This document shows positions 12,321-24,059 of a stretch of 64,000 nucleotides of DNA, piece by piece. The DNA comes from Pegoplata infirma (lineage: Eukaryota > Arthropoda > Insecta > Diptera > Anthomyiidae). Made by a program: the position numbers and the translations under genes. The first letter of the stretch is position 1. Each line of letters opens with the position of its first letter. The DNA is taken from positions 92,772,736-92,836,735 of the forward strand of contig OY992537.1 in the NCBI GenBank assembly GCA_963921195.1. Reading direction: 5' to 3'. The notes beneath the pieces are model-generated. The model was not told the origin of the DNA. It worked only from the letters and a program-made list of their open reading frames with translations, and searched no databases.

Positions 12321-13367
12321 CACATGGCTATCCATACAACCCATTTAAAAATTTACGGTTCACATATTTTTTTTTCGCTGAACATTTTGTGTGGAATGCT
12401 TCATACGTATATTTATAAACAGGTAAAATTTCCATCAAATGATCCCACAATTTTACCAATTTCGTTTCAAAAATGTCAAATGTTTTTTGTCATAAAAATG
12501 TTGCAGGTATAACTCTTCAAAAAAGGTTTTTTACTTAAACAAGCGCACCTTAGCCAGTTTTCAACCGATTCACAATATTTTTTTGTTTAAGAAGTAACAC
12601 TGATATTTTTTAAACAAACCCAAAAAATTATAAATAGGATTTGGAAGTAACTGACACGCCCATTTTTTTATTCCACTCACACTGACACTCACTAACAACC
12701 ACGTGAGTAAATTAATTTTCAATCACGCTCACTTCTGATCATGTGTGAATCACGCACAAATCTAATTACGTTCCCATCTCTAGTTTATATGCATATGCGC
12801 ATAAAATTACTACTAGTAACAAGATTTATGAATAATGCTTGAATTACAAGCGTGTTTGAAAAAATTTAAAAATGCTCTATCACAAAACTTAGCATAACTC
12901 ATTCATTTTTAAACCGCTTGTTATGTTTTTTGGTGTTTTGGAAAGCTACTTTACTATACTTTTTTACAAAAAATTCAAAAAAATTGTTTAATGATGCACT
13001 TTCAACTTAGAGTGTAAAGAATATGACAAATTTTTCAAAAAATACGTTTTTTTTTTTACTTAAGCGATCGTAGCTCAGCCAATTCTTGATCGATTTTTAA
13101 TATTTTTGTTTTGTTTGAAAGGTAAGACCTATACCTTTAAAACAAATCCATAAAATCGAAAATCGGTTGCAAACTAACAAAGTAATAATTTTTTAAAATT
13201 GTAATTTAAGAATTTCCGTTTTTCAACACATTTGCCAATAAAAAACGTACTTAACGAAGTGATCCAGAAAAACTATGAGTATATCAGTACTCTATGGACT
13301 CCAACTAACCCGAATTATTATATGAGAACCCCTGCATAAATTATTTTTGGTCTTTTGTAGCACAGTG

Positions 13368-13812
13368 TTATCAGCTTTTATTGTAATTTACGACGCTTTT
13401 TAAAGAGGGGGTTGAAATATTTGAAAGTTTTTTTTAAGAGATTTTCATTTGAAAACTGTATTACAGAGCAATAAATATAATTACAGATGAAATTTTGTAT
13501 TTTGGTTACGAGAAAAAAACTAAATATTTTTCTAAAATCCATATTTTAACAAAAAAAAACTCTGTTAATTATCTTGTAAAATGGAGACTACAAAGTAAGA
13601 AGTGAAATTGCTGATAAAATTTTGTTTTTCGGCAGATAACTTAGTCAAATATCTGTCGAACGCAGATTACAGTCATTTTACAGAGTATTTAACGGAATAA
13701 TTATTTTGAGTGTATGTGAGGATTTAATTATAAATAGTTTCGTACGTCAATTTTTTTAAAAGTTATATGTTGAAGCTATGAACCTGTAATGTGGTACCCG
13801 CTTAAATGCACC
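13368..13812. other. Intron sequence, nothing recognised
   Basis: Flank of the large element; AT-rich, no coding signal. Confidence 0.45.
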
Positions 13813-14333
13813 CGCTTAAACGCACCCGCTTAGACGCATTTATCCAAAATATTAGATAAATACAGAAAGGCATTGATGCATTTACAAAAAAAACTCTGAT
13901 AAACGCACATCAAGTGATATTAAGCCTTTGATTTTGTTTATTCTTATTAATGCATTTGCAAGTGAATCATTAAAGCGAGTCACTCATTTTTGTTGATAGT
14001 TTAATGCCTTTAAGCGGATAATTCTTTATTTTTTGTTTACAATTCATTGTTTGTTTAGTTCTTCGACAGGGAAGTTTTGATAGTGCAGAAGTGTACAAAA
14101 AAACGCTTAAATGCACCCGCTTAAACGCATTTATCCAAAATATTAGATAAATACAGAAAGGCATTGATGCATTTACAAAAAAAAAACTCTGATAAACGCA
14201 CATCAAGTGATATTAAACCTTTGATTTTGTTTATTCTTATTAATGCATTTGCAAGTGAATCATTAAAGTGGGGCACTCATTTTTGTTGAAAGTTTAACGC
14301 CTTTAAGCGAATCATTCTGTATTTTTTGTTTAA
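13813..14333 (+). repeat. Direct duplication, two ~230-bp copies with 291-bp offset
   Basis: The block beginning ACGCATTTATCCAAAATATT occurs at 13834 and 14125, and nearly all of about 230 bases are shared, with only a few substitutions. Both copies are headed by GCACCCGCTTAAA motifs. The high identity marks a recent event. From 14334 to exon c nothing more is recognised. Confidence 0.85.
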
Positions 14334-14619
14334 AATCTCTTGTGGAAAGAATGATATATTTTCAGCAAAACATTAGCATGATATAATGTCTTTGGCAAGA
14401 GTGCAAAATTTGCAGACATATTTTTACAGACTTTTAAAAAGGATTTCCATTGAATTATAATATTGAAATTAACGTTTTCTGGAATTATTAATTTTATTAT
14501 ATTAATTAACATGAATTTTTTAATTTAATTTGTATTGCGAAATACTTGTTTTATTTTTTCCAATTAATTTTGTTTAATATAAAAAATTCTTAATCGACTT
14601 TTTCTGTTTTTCTTAACAG

Positions 14620-14737
14620 GCATTATCGTTATGAACAAACTTTAGCTGGCCTTTTATGGAAAATTGATATGAAAGATGTTACCATTATAAATGTTGACAA
14701 TAATAGTGATTATAATAATTTAAAAAATAAAAATATT
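14620..14737 (+). CDS. Gyc32E: Exon c: start of the cytoplasmic kinase-homology domain
   Basis: One base completes lysine, then 39 codons. It encodes HYRYEQTLAGLLWKIDMKDV followed by an asparagine- and aspartate-rich stretch. The YEQ.LAGLLWKI pattern just inside the membrane is typical of this family. The acceptor is TTAACAG. The donor is GTAGGT after ATT, phase 0; the alternative donor four bases later (GTTCTT) breaks the frame into the next exon. The preceding intron is 9 kb, most of it a single transposon insertion. Confidence 0.85.
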
Positions 14738-14826
14738 GTAGGTTCTTTTTGGAATTTAATGGCGACTTTTTAAATTATCTCTAAATCTTTCGAATTTTTC
14801 TTTATTATTTTAAATGCTGCCTTTAG

Positions 14827-14893
14827 TATCAAATATGCCGTCAAAGTATCTTAACCGGAGGTGATACAAATAAGAAGGCTTTTACAAATATAG
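14827..14893 (+). CDS. Gyc32E: Exon d: small exon, N-lobe linker of the kinase-homology domain
   Basis: Only 67 bases: 22 codons plus one base. It encodes YQICRQSILTGGDTNKKAFT followed by NI, and the glycine codon that spans into the next exon. It sits between a TTTAG acceptor and GTTGGT donor, and the intron before it is only 89 bases, in contrast to the kilobase introns around it. Phase and sequence context (leading into GLYRGNIVAMKK) support it. This exon is too short to be found by open-reading-frame length alone. Confidence 0.82.
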
Positions 14894-15092
14894 GTTGGTG
14901 TTTTCGATTGTGATTTTTTGGAATTTCATTAGCAATTTTCTGAATTTTAAATTTTCAATTGTGTTTTCCTGAATTTCAATTGTGTTTTCCTGAATTACAA
15001 TTGATATTTTCTGATTGTTACCTAATTGAAAAAGATGAAGTCAAAGTCAAATAAAGTTTTTTAATATTTGTATTTACTTTTTTTTATTAAAG

Positions 15093-15190
15093 GTTTATAT
15101 CGTGGCAACATAGTGGCCATGAAAAAAGTATACAAAAAGACTGTCGACATTACACGTTCAATACGCAAGGAACTGAAACAAATGCGTGAG
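15093..15190 (+). CDS. Gyc32E: Exon e: kinase-homology domain, ATP-lysine region
   Basis: Two bases complete glycine, then 32 codons. It encodes LYRGNIVAMKKVYKKTVDIT and RSIRKELKQMRE. The VAMK lysine (spliced residue 185) matches the VAVK/VAIK lysine of kinases, which is retained in receptor cyclases although the domain is a pseudokinase that regulates the cyclase. The donor is GAG|GTAAGT, phase 0. The following 8.3-kb intron consists almost wholly of a minisatellite array. Confidence 0.9.
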
Positions 15191-15288
15191 GTAAGTATTA
15201 TACATTGTGGCACAGGGCCGAAATTTTTTTGTGTGGCGAAAAACTGTTTATTTCGATTTTGAATGTTCGGGAAATTTTTTATTCTACT

Positions 15289-18200
15289 AAAATTTCTGAA
15301 AGATAATTTTTCTATAGAACATTTTTGAACAAAAAATTTTTTTATAGAAAATTTCTCAAAGACAACTTTTCTATAGAAAATTTCTCAAAGATAATTCTTT
15401 AATAGAAAATTTTATACAGATAATTTTTCTATAAAAAATTTCCCAAAGACAATTATGCTACAGAAAATTTCTCAAAGACAATTCTTTAATAGAAAATTTT
15501 TAAAGATAAGTTTTCTATAGAAAATTTTTTACAGATAATTTTTCCATAGAAAATTTCTGGAAAGCAATTTTTTATAGAATCTTTCTGAAAGACAATTCTT
15601 CTATCGAAAATTTCTGAAAGAATTTTTCAATTGAAATTTTTTTACAGACAATATTTTTATAGAAAATTTCTGAAAGACAATCTTTCTATGGGAACTTTCT
15701 CAAAACAATTCTTCGATAGAAATTATCTCAAAAACAATTTTTCTATAGAAAATTTCTCAAAGATAATTTTTTTATAGAAAATTTCTCCAAGACAATTTTC
15801 CTACAGAAAATTTCTGAAAGACAATTTTTCTATAGAAAATTCTTAAAAGACAATTTTTCTATAGAAATTTTCTCAACGACAATTCTATAGAAAATTTCTG
15901 AAAGACAATTTTTCTATAGAATATTTCTGAAAGAAAATTTTTCGATAGACAATTTCTGGAAGACAATTTTTCTATAGAAATTTCTGAAAGATAATTTTTC
16001 TATAGAAAATTTTTGAACAAAAAATTTTTTTATAGAAAATTTCTCAAAGACAATTTTTCTACAGAAAATTTCCGAAAGACAATTTTTCTATAGAAAATTT
16101 CTCAAAGATAATTCTTTAATAGAAAATTTTTTACAGATAATTTTTCTATAAAAAATTTCCCAAAGACAATTATGCTACAGAAAATTTCTCAAAGACAATT
16201 CTTTAATAGAAAATTTTTTATAGATAAGTTTTCTATCGAAAATTTCACTAAGATAATTTTTCCATAGAAAATTTCTGAAAAGCAATTTTTCCATAGAAAA
16301 TTTCTGAAAAGCAATTTTTCTATAGAAACTTTCTGAAAGACAATTCTTCTATTAAAAATTTCTGAAAGATTTTTTCTATAGAAAATTTTTGAACTACAAT
16401 TTTTCTATAGAAAATTTTTTACAGACAATTTTTTTATAGAAAATTTCTGAAAATCAATCTTTCTATAGAACTTTCTCAAAACAATTCTTCTATAGAAACT
16501 ATCTCAAAGAAAATTTTTCTATAGCAAATTACTCAAAGACAATTTTTTTATATAAAATTTCTAAAAGGCAATTTTTCTACAGAAAATTTCTGAAAGACAA
16601 TTCTTCTATAGAAAATTCTTAAAAGACAATTTTTCTATAGAAATTTTCTCAACGACAATTCTATAGAATATTTCTGAAAGACAATTTTTCTATAGAAACT
16701 TTCTGAGAGTCAATTTTTCTATAGAAAATTTTTCGATAGAAAATTTTTCGATAGAAAATTTCTGGAAGACAATTTTTCTATAGAAAATTTTTGAAAGATA
16801 ATTTTTCTATAGAAAATTTTTAAACGAATTTTTTTTATAGAAAATTTCTCAAAGACAATTTTTCTATAGAAAATTTCTAAAAGATAATTCTTTAATAGAA
16901 AATTTTTTACAGATAATTTTTCTATAAAAAATTTCCCAAAGACAATTTATGCTACAGAAAATTTCTCAAAGACAATTCTTTAATAGAAATTTTTTTAAAT
17001 ATAAGTTTTCTATAGAAAATTTCACTAAGATAATTTTTCCATAGAAAATTTCTGAAAAGCAATTTTTCCATACGAACTTTCTGAAAGACAATTCTTCTAT
17101 TAAAAATTTCTGAAAGAACATTTTTTCGATAAAAAATTTCTGGAACACAATTTTTCTATAGAAAATTTTTGAACGACAGTTTTTCTATAGAAAATTTTTT
17201 ACAGGCAATATTTTTATAGAAAATTTCTGAAAGACAATCTTTCTATGGGAACTTTCTCAAAACAATTCTTCTATAGAAACTATCTCAAAGAAAATTTTCT
17301 ATAGAAAATTACTCAAAGACAATTTTTTATAGAAAATTTCTCCAATTTCTTCTATAGAAAATTCTTAAAAGACAATTTTTCTATAGAAATTTTCTCAACG
17401 ACAATTCTATAGAAAATTTGTGATAGACAATTTTTCTATAGAAACTTTCTGTACGACAATTCTTCTATAAAAAATTTCTGAAAGAAAATTTTTCGATAGA
17501 AAGATTCTGGAACAATTTTTCTATAGAAAATTTCTGAAAGTTAATTTTTCCATAGAAAATTTTGTACGAAAAATTTTTTTATAGAAAATTTCTCAAAGAC
17601 AATTTTTCTACAGAAAATTTCTCAAATACAATTTTTCTATAGAAACTTTCTGAAAGATAATTCTTCTATTAAAAATTTCTGAAAGAATTGAACTAAAATT
17701 TTTCGATAAAAAATTTCTGGAACACATTTTTTCTATAGAAAATTTTTGAACCACAATTTTTCTATAGAAAATTTTTTACAGACAATTTTTTTATAGAAAA
17801 TTTCTGAAAGAAAATCTTTCTATGGAAACTTTCTCAAAACAATTCTTCTATAGAAACTATCTCAAAGAAAATTTTTCTATAGAAAATTACTCAAGGACAA
17901 TTTTTTTTTAAAAAATTTCTCCAAGACAATTTTTCTACAGAAAATTTCTGAAATACAATTTTCTATAGAAAATTCTTAAAAGAAAATTTTTCTATAGAAA
18001 TTTTCTCAACGACTATTCTATAGAAAATTTCTGAAAGACAATTTTTCTATTAAAACTTTCTGAACGACAATTTTTCTATAGAAAATTTCTGAAAGAAAGT
18101 TTTCCAATAGAAAATTTCTGGAAGACAATTTTTCTATAGAAAATTTCTGAAAGATAATTTTTCTATAGAAAATTTTTGAACGAAAAATTTTTTTATAGAA

Positions 18201-21200
18201 AATTTCTCAAAGACAATTTTTCTACAGAAAATTTCTCAAAGAAAATATTTTACAGAAAATTTCTCAAAGATAATTCTTTAATAGAAAATTTTTTACAGAT
18301 AATTTTTCTATAAAAAATTTCCCAAAGACAATTATTCTACAGAAAATTTCTCAAAGACAATTCTTTAATAGAAAATTTTTTAAAGATAAGTTTTCTATAG
18401 AAAACTTCACAAAGATAATTTTTCCATAGAAAATTTCTGAAAGACAATTTTTCTATAGAAACTTTCTGAAAGACAATTCTTCAATTAAAAATTTCTGAAA
18501 GAGTTTTTCTATAGAAAATTTTTTACAGACAATTTTTCTATAGAAAATTTTTTACAGACAATATTTTTTTAGAAAACTTCTGAAAGACAATCTTTCTATT
18601 GGAACTTTCTCAAAACAATTCTTCTATAGAAACTATCTCAAAGAAAATTTTTCTATAAAAAATTACTCAAAGACAATTTTGTTATAGAAAATTCCTGGAA
18701 GACAATTTTTCTACAGAAAATTTCTGAAAGACAATTCTTCTATAGAAAATTCTTAAAAGACAATTTTTCTATAGAAATTTTCTCAACGACAATTCTATAT
18801 AAAATTTCTGAAAGACAATTTTTCTGTAGAAAATTTTTTCGATAAAAAATTTCTGGAAGACAATTTTTTTATAGAAAATTTCTGGAAGACAATTTTTCTA
18901 TAGAAAATTTTTGAACGAAAATTTTTTTTATAGAATATATCTCAAAGACAATTTTTCAACAAAAAATTTCTCAAAGAAAATTTTTCTATAGAAAATTTTC
19001 CAAAGATAATTCTTTAATAGAAAATTTTTTACAGATAATTTTTTTATAAAAAATTTCCCAAAGACAATTATGCTACAGAAAATTTCTCAAAGACAATTCT
19101 TTAATAGAAAATTTTTTAAAGATAAGTTTTCTATAGAAAATTTCACTAAGATAATTTTTCCATAGAAAATTTCTGAAAAGCAATTTTTCTATAGAAACTT
19201 TCTGAAAGAAAATTCTTCTATTGAATATTATTGAAAGAATTTTTCTATAGAAAATTTTTGAACGACAATTTTTCTATAGAAAATTTTTTACAGACAATAT
19301 TTTTATAGAAAATTTCTGAAAGACAATCTTTTTATGGGAACTTTCTCAAAACAATTCTTCTATAGAAACTATCTCAAAGACAATTTTTCTATAGAAAATT
19401 TCTCAAAGACAATTTTTTTATAGATAATTTCTCTAAGACAATTTTTCTACAGAAAATTTCTGAAACACAATTCTTCTATAGAAAATTCTTAAAAGACAAT
19501 TTTTCTACAGAAATTTTCTCAACGACAATTCTATAGAAAATTTCTGAAAGACAATTTTTCTATAGAAACTTTCTGAACGACAATTCTTCTAAAGAATATT
19601 TCTGGAAGACAATTTTTCAATAGAAAATTTCTGAAAGATAATTTTTCTAAAGAAAATTTTTGAACGAAAAATTTTTTTATAGAAAATTTTTGAACGAAAA
19701 TTTTTTTTATAGAAAATTTCTCAGACAATTTTTCTACAGAAAATTTCTCAAAGACAATTTTTCTATAGAAAATTTCTCAAAGATAATTCTTTAATAGAAA
19801 ATTTTTTACCGATAATTTTTCTATAAAAAATTTCCCAAAGACAATTATGCTACAGAAAATTTCTCAATGACAATTCTTTAATAGAAAATTTTTTAAAGAT
19901 AAGTTTTCTGTAGAAAATTTCACTAAGATAATTTTTCCATAGAAAATTTCTGAAAAGCAATTTTTCTATAGAAACTTTCTGAAAGACAATTCTTCTATTA
20001 AAAATTTCTGAAAGAAAATTTTTCGATAAAAAATTTCTGGAACACAATTTTTTTATAGAAAATTTTTGAACGACAATTTTTCTATAGAAAATTTTTTACA
20101 GACAATTTTTTATAGAAAATTTCTGAAAGACAATCTTTCTATGGAAACTTTCTTAAAACAATTCTTCTATAGAAACTATCTCAAAGAAAATTACTCAAAG
20201 GCAATTTTTTTATAGAAAATTTCTCCAAGACAATTTTTCTATATAAAATTTCTGAACGACAAGTCTTCTATAAAAAATTTCTGAAAGAAGATTTTTCGAT
20301 AGAAAATTTCTGGAAGACAATTTTTCTATAGAAAATTTCTGAAATATAATTTTTCTATAGAAAATTTTTGAACGAAAAATTTTTTTATAGAAAATTTCTC
20401 ATAGACAATTTTTCTACAGAAAATTTCTCAAAGACAATTTTTCTATAGAAAATTTCTCACAGATAATTTTTTAATAGAAAATTTTTTACAGATAATTTTT
20501 TCTATAAAAAATTTCCCAAAGACAATTATTCTACAGAAAATTTCTCAAAGACAATTCTTTAATAGAAAATTTTTTAAAGATAAGTTTTCTATAAAAAATT
20601 TCACAAAGATAATTTTTCCATAGAAAATTTCTGAAAAGCAATTTTTCTATAGAAACTTTCTGAAAGACAATTCATCTATTGAAAATTTCTAAAAGAATTT
20701 TTCTATAGAAAATTTTTAAACGATAATTTTTCTATAGAAAATTTTTGAACGAAAAGTTTTTTATAGAAAATTTCTCAAAGACAATTTTTCTATAGAAAAT
20801 TTCTCAAAGATAATTCTTTAATAGAAAATTTTTTACAGATAATTTTTCTATAAAAAAATATCCCAAAGACAATTATTCTACAGAAAATTTCTCGAAGACA
20901 ATTCTTTAATAGAAAATTTTTTAAAGATAAGTTTTCTATAGAAAATTTCACAAAGATAATTTTTCCATAGAAAATTTCTGAAAAGCAATTTTTTTATAGA
21001 AACTTTCTGAAAGACAGTTCTTCTATTGAAAATTTCCGAAACACAATTCTTCTATAGAAAATTTCTGAAAGAAAATTTTTCGATAGAAAATTTCTGGAGG
21101 ATAATTTTTCTTTAGAAAATTTCTGAAAGATAATTTTTCTATAGAAAATTTTTGAACGAAAATTTTTTTTATAGAAAATTTCTCAAAGACAATTATTCTA

Positions 21201-22712
21201 TAGAAAATTTCTCAAAGACAATTATTCTATAGAAAATTTCTCACAGATAATTCTTTAATAGAAAATTTTTTTGTAGATAATTTTTCTATAAAAAATTTCC
21301 CAAAGACAATTATTCTACAGAAAATTTCTCAAAGACAATTCTTTAATAGAAAATTTCTGAAAGAAAATTTTTCGATAGAAAATTTCTGGAAGACAATTTT
21401 TCTATAGAAAATTTCTGAAACATAATTTTTCTATAGAAAATTTTTGAACGAAAATTATTTTTATAGAAAATTTCTCAAAGACTTTTTCTACAGAAAATTT
21501 CTCAAAAACATTTTTTCTATAGAAAATTTCTCAAAGACAATTTTTTAATAGAAAATTTTTTACAGATAATTTTTCTATAAAAAATTTCTCAAAGACAATT
21601 ATTCTACAGAAAATTACTCAAAGACAATTCTTTAATAAAAAAATTTTTAAAGATAAGTTTTCTATAGAAAATTTCACAAAGATAAGCAATTTTTCTATAG
21701 AAACTTCTGAAAGACAATTCTTCTATTGAAAATTTCTGAAAGAAAATTTTTCAATAAAAAATTTCTGGAACACGATTTTTCAATATAAAATTTCTGAAAG
21801 ATAGTCTTTCTATAAAAAATTTCTGAAAGATAATCTTTCTATGGAAACTTTCTCAAACACAATTTTTCTATATAACACTTCTGAAAGACAATTTTTCCAT
21901 AAAAAATTTCTCAAAGACAATTTTTCTATAGAAAATTTCTAAAACACAATTTTTCTGTAGAAAATTTCTGAAAGAGAATTTTTTCATAAAAAAATTCTCA
22001 AAGACAATTTTTCTATAGAAAATTTCTGAAAAACAATTTTTCTTTAGAAAATTTCTCAAAGACAATTTTTCTATAGAAAATTTCTGAGAGACAGGTTTTC
22101 TATAGAAAATTTCTGAAAGACAATTTTTCCATAAAAAAATTTCTCAAACACAATTTTTCTATGGACAATTTTTGAAAGACAATTTTCTGAAAATCAATTT
22201 TTCTATTAAAAATATCTGAAAAACAATTTTTCTTTAGAAAATTTCTCAGAGACAATAGAAAATTTCTGAAAGACAAATTTTCCATAAAAAAAATTCTCAA
22301 AGACAATTTTCCTATAGAACATTTTTGAAATACAATTTTTTATAGAAAATTTCTCAAGGACAATTTTTCTATAGAAACTTTCTCAAAAACAATTTTTTCT
22401 ATAAAAAATTTCTAAAAGACTGGGTTTCTATAGAAAATTTCTGAAAGACAATTTTTCTATAGAAAATTTCTCAAAGACAATTCTTCTGTAGAAAATTTCT
22501 CAAACACAATTCTTCTATAAAAAATTTCTGATAGACAATTCTTCTATAGAAAATTTCTGACAGAAAATTTTTCTATAGAAAATTTCTGAAAGTCAATTCT
22601 TCTTTAGAAAATTTCTAAAAGAAAATTTTTCTATAAAAATTTTTCAAAAACAATTTTTTTTATAAAAAAACTTCTCATACAATTTTTCTATAGAAAATAT
22701 CTATAAAGACAA
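15289..22712. repeat. Large intronic minisatellite, TTTCTATAGAAAATTTCTGA-type unit, with higher-order period
   Basis: About 7.4 kb of ~28-32-bp units containing the palindrome TTCTATAGAA plus TTTCTGAAAGACAAT or TTTCTCAAAGACAAT. A variant block with TTTCCCAAAGACAATTAT recurs at about 15441, 16158, 16934, 18320, 19056, 19833 and 20514, a spacing of about 0.68-0.78 kb (or double), which is a higher-order repeat like that of satellite DNA. All minus-strand frames of 60-70 codons here are repeat artefacts. It fills most of the intron between exons e and f. Confidence 0.9.
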
Positions 22713-23215
22713 ATTTGTCTTTCAGAAATTTTCTATAGAAAAATTGTCTTTGAGAAATTTTTTATAAATAAATAGTTTTTAGAGATATTTTCTATGGAAA
22801 TATTGCTTGAAAAATTTTCTAAAAAAAATTTTCTTTCAAAAACTTACTATAGAAAACCCATCTTTCAGAAAATTTTCTATAGAAAAATTGACTATGAGAA
22901 ATTTTTTTATAAAAAAAGTTGTCGTTAGAGATATTTTCTGTAGAAAAATTGACTTTGACAAATTTTCTATAGAAAAAGTGCCTTTGTGAAATTTTCTATA
23001 TACAAATTTGTATATAGCGATTTCTTGAACTCAATATAAAAAAATTTACCTAGTCTCAGATTCTGAGACATTGTTCTTATAGAAAAAGTCTCAGATTCTG
23101 AGAAATTTTTCATATAGAAAAAATCTCAGATTCTGATACATTTTGTATAGAAAAAGTTTCATATTCTGAGACATTTTTAGAAAAAGTCTCAGATTCTGAG
23201 ACATTTTTACCACTA
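22713..23215. repeat. Inverted continuation of the array and short TCTCAGATTCTGAGAC array
   Basis: At the palindrome AAAGACAAATTTGTCTTT (22705-22722) the array switches strand: downstream units read CTTTCAGAAATTTTCTATAG. From 23050 to 23215 about six T-centred TCTCAGATTCTGAGACATTT units follow. The array ends 300 bases before exon f. Confidence 0.85.
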
Positions 23216-23512
23216 ACAAGGCTCTGCCTTTACCACTAACAAGGAAGGGCCCTCACAGGCAAGGAAGGGCTTTCAGAGCATAACGGATGAAATTTTCAAA
23301 CGAAAATACTTTAAAGGAAAATATATAATAGCCCAGCTCTTCACATCTAAGAACCCCATTGGGCCCTTATTTTAAATCTAAAATTTGTCATTCCCGAAAT
23401 TCTAAAAATGCACATATCTCGGCAAATTGGGGCCCACCAAATTTTGCTACACTTTTTACAGAAACTAGTCCCACTCTATTTTTAACATACCTAATTTTAA
23501 TTTTTTTTTCAG
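23216..23512. other. Short intron segment before exon f
   Basis: Contains a duplicated AAGGAAGGGC motif and GGCCC-rich phrases (ACCCCATTGGGCCC) that resemble part of 57320-57370. No gene seen; it ends in the T-rich acceptor tract of exon f. Confidence 0.45.
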
Positions 23513-23823
23513 GTTCGTCATGAAAATATTATTAATTTCATTGGTGTCTCAATAGATCATGGATCTGTTATTATTTTCACCACCTATTGTGCTCGTGGCA
23601 GTTTAGAAGACGTTTTAGCCAATGAAGACTTACATTTGGATCATATGTTTGTCTCATCGTTGGTCAGTGACATACTTAAGGGTATGATTTATTTGCATGA
23701 TTCTGATATTATATCGCATGGCAATCTAAGATCCAGTAATTGTTTGATTGATTCACGTTGGGTATGTCAAATTGCTGATTTTGGTTTGCAAGAGTTCAAG
23801 GCCGGTCAAGAGGAACCTCAAAA
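23513..23823 (+). CDS. Gyc32E: Exon f: kinase-homology domain core
   Basis: 103 codons plus two bases, the longest exon here. It contains TTYCARGSLEDVLANEDLHL, the hinge motif of receptor cyclases. It also carries SDILKGMIYLH, the loop HGNLRSSN (spliced residues 276-283) and DFG (296-298). The loop lacks the HRD catalytic aspartate, so this is a pseudokinase, as in all members of the family I know. DFG is intact. The acceptor is TTTTTTTTTCAG and the donor GTAAGT. The exon is closely flanked on both sides by mutually complementary minisatellite arrays (see findings). Confidence 0.93.
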
Positions 23824-24059
23824 GTAAGTTAATAGAGTTGACTTCAACGAGACATCAAACTTATTTCATATTATTTTGTATGTATTTAATTTAGTAGAAT
23901 TTTTGTTTGTTCGTTTTACATAAATTACACTGGCGAGTCATTGTTATTACAATTATAGATGTATTATGTATAAGGGAATTCACTTTGTAAGTTTTTAATT
24001 GTGCAAAAATTGTGTGTTTTTTCTCATAAATTTTAGTCTTTTATAAATAATTGCCTAGT

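Larger units (their letters stand above)
7411..13367. mobile_element. 5.96-kb DNA element with ~1-kb terminal inverted repeats, TTA-flanked
   Basis: Left arm (about 7411-8435) and right arm (about 12320-13367) are highly similar inverted copies. Both termini read CACTGTGCTACA inward and the element is flanked by TTA on each side, a target duplication compatible with PIF/Harbinger-type transposition. Between the arms are AT-rich tandem repeats, a tRNA-like sequence and pieces of other palindromic repeats, but no transposase frame, so it is non-autonomous or gutted. It makes up two thirds of the intron between exons b and c. Confidence 0.8.

Noticed and set aside
15289..22712. Heat-shock elements from the repeated TTC/GAA motifs
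   Set aside because: TTCTATAGAA and GAAAATTTC have spacings of four and three bases, not the two required for nGAAnnTTCn.
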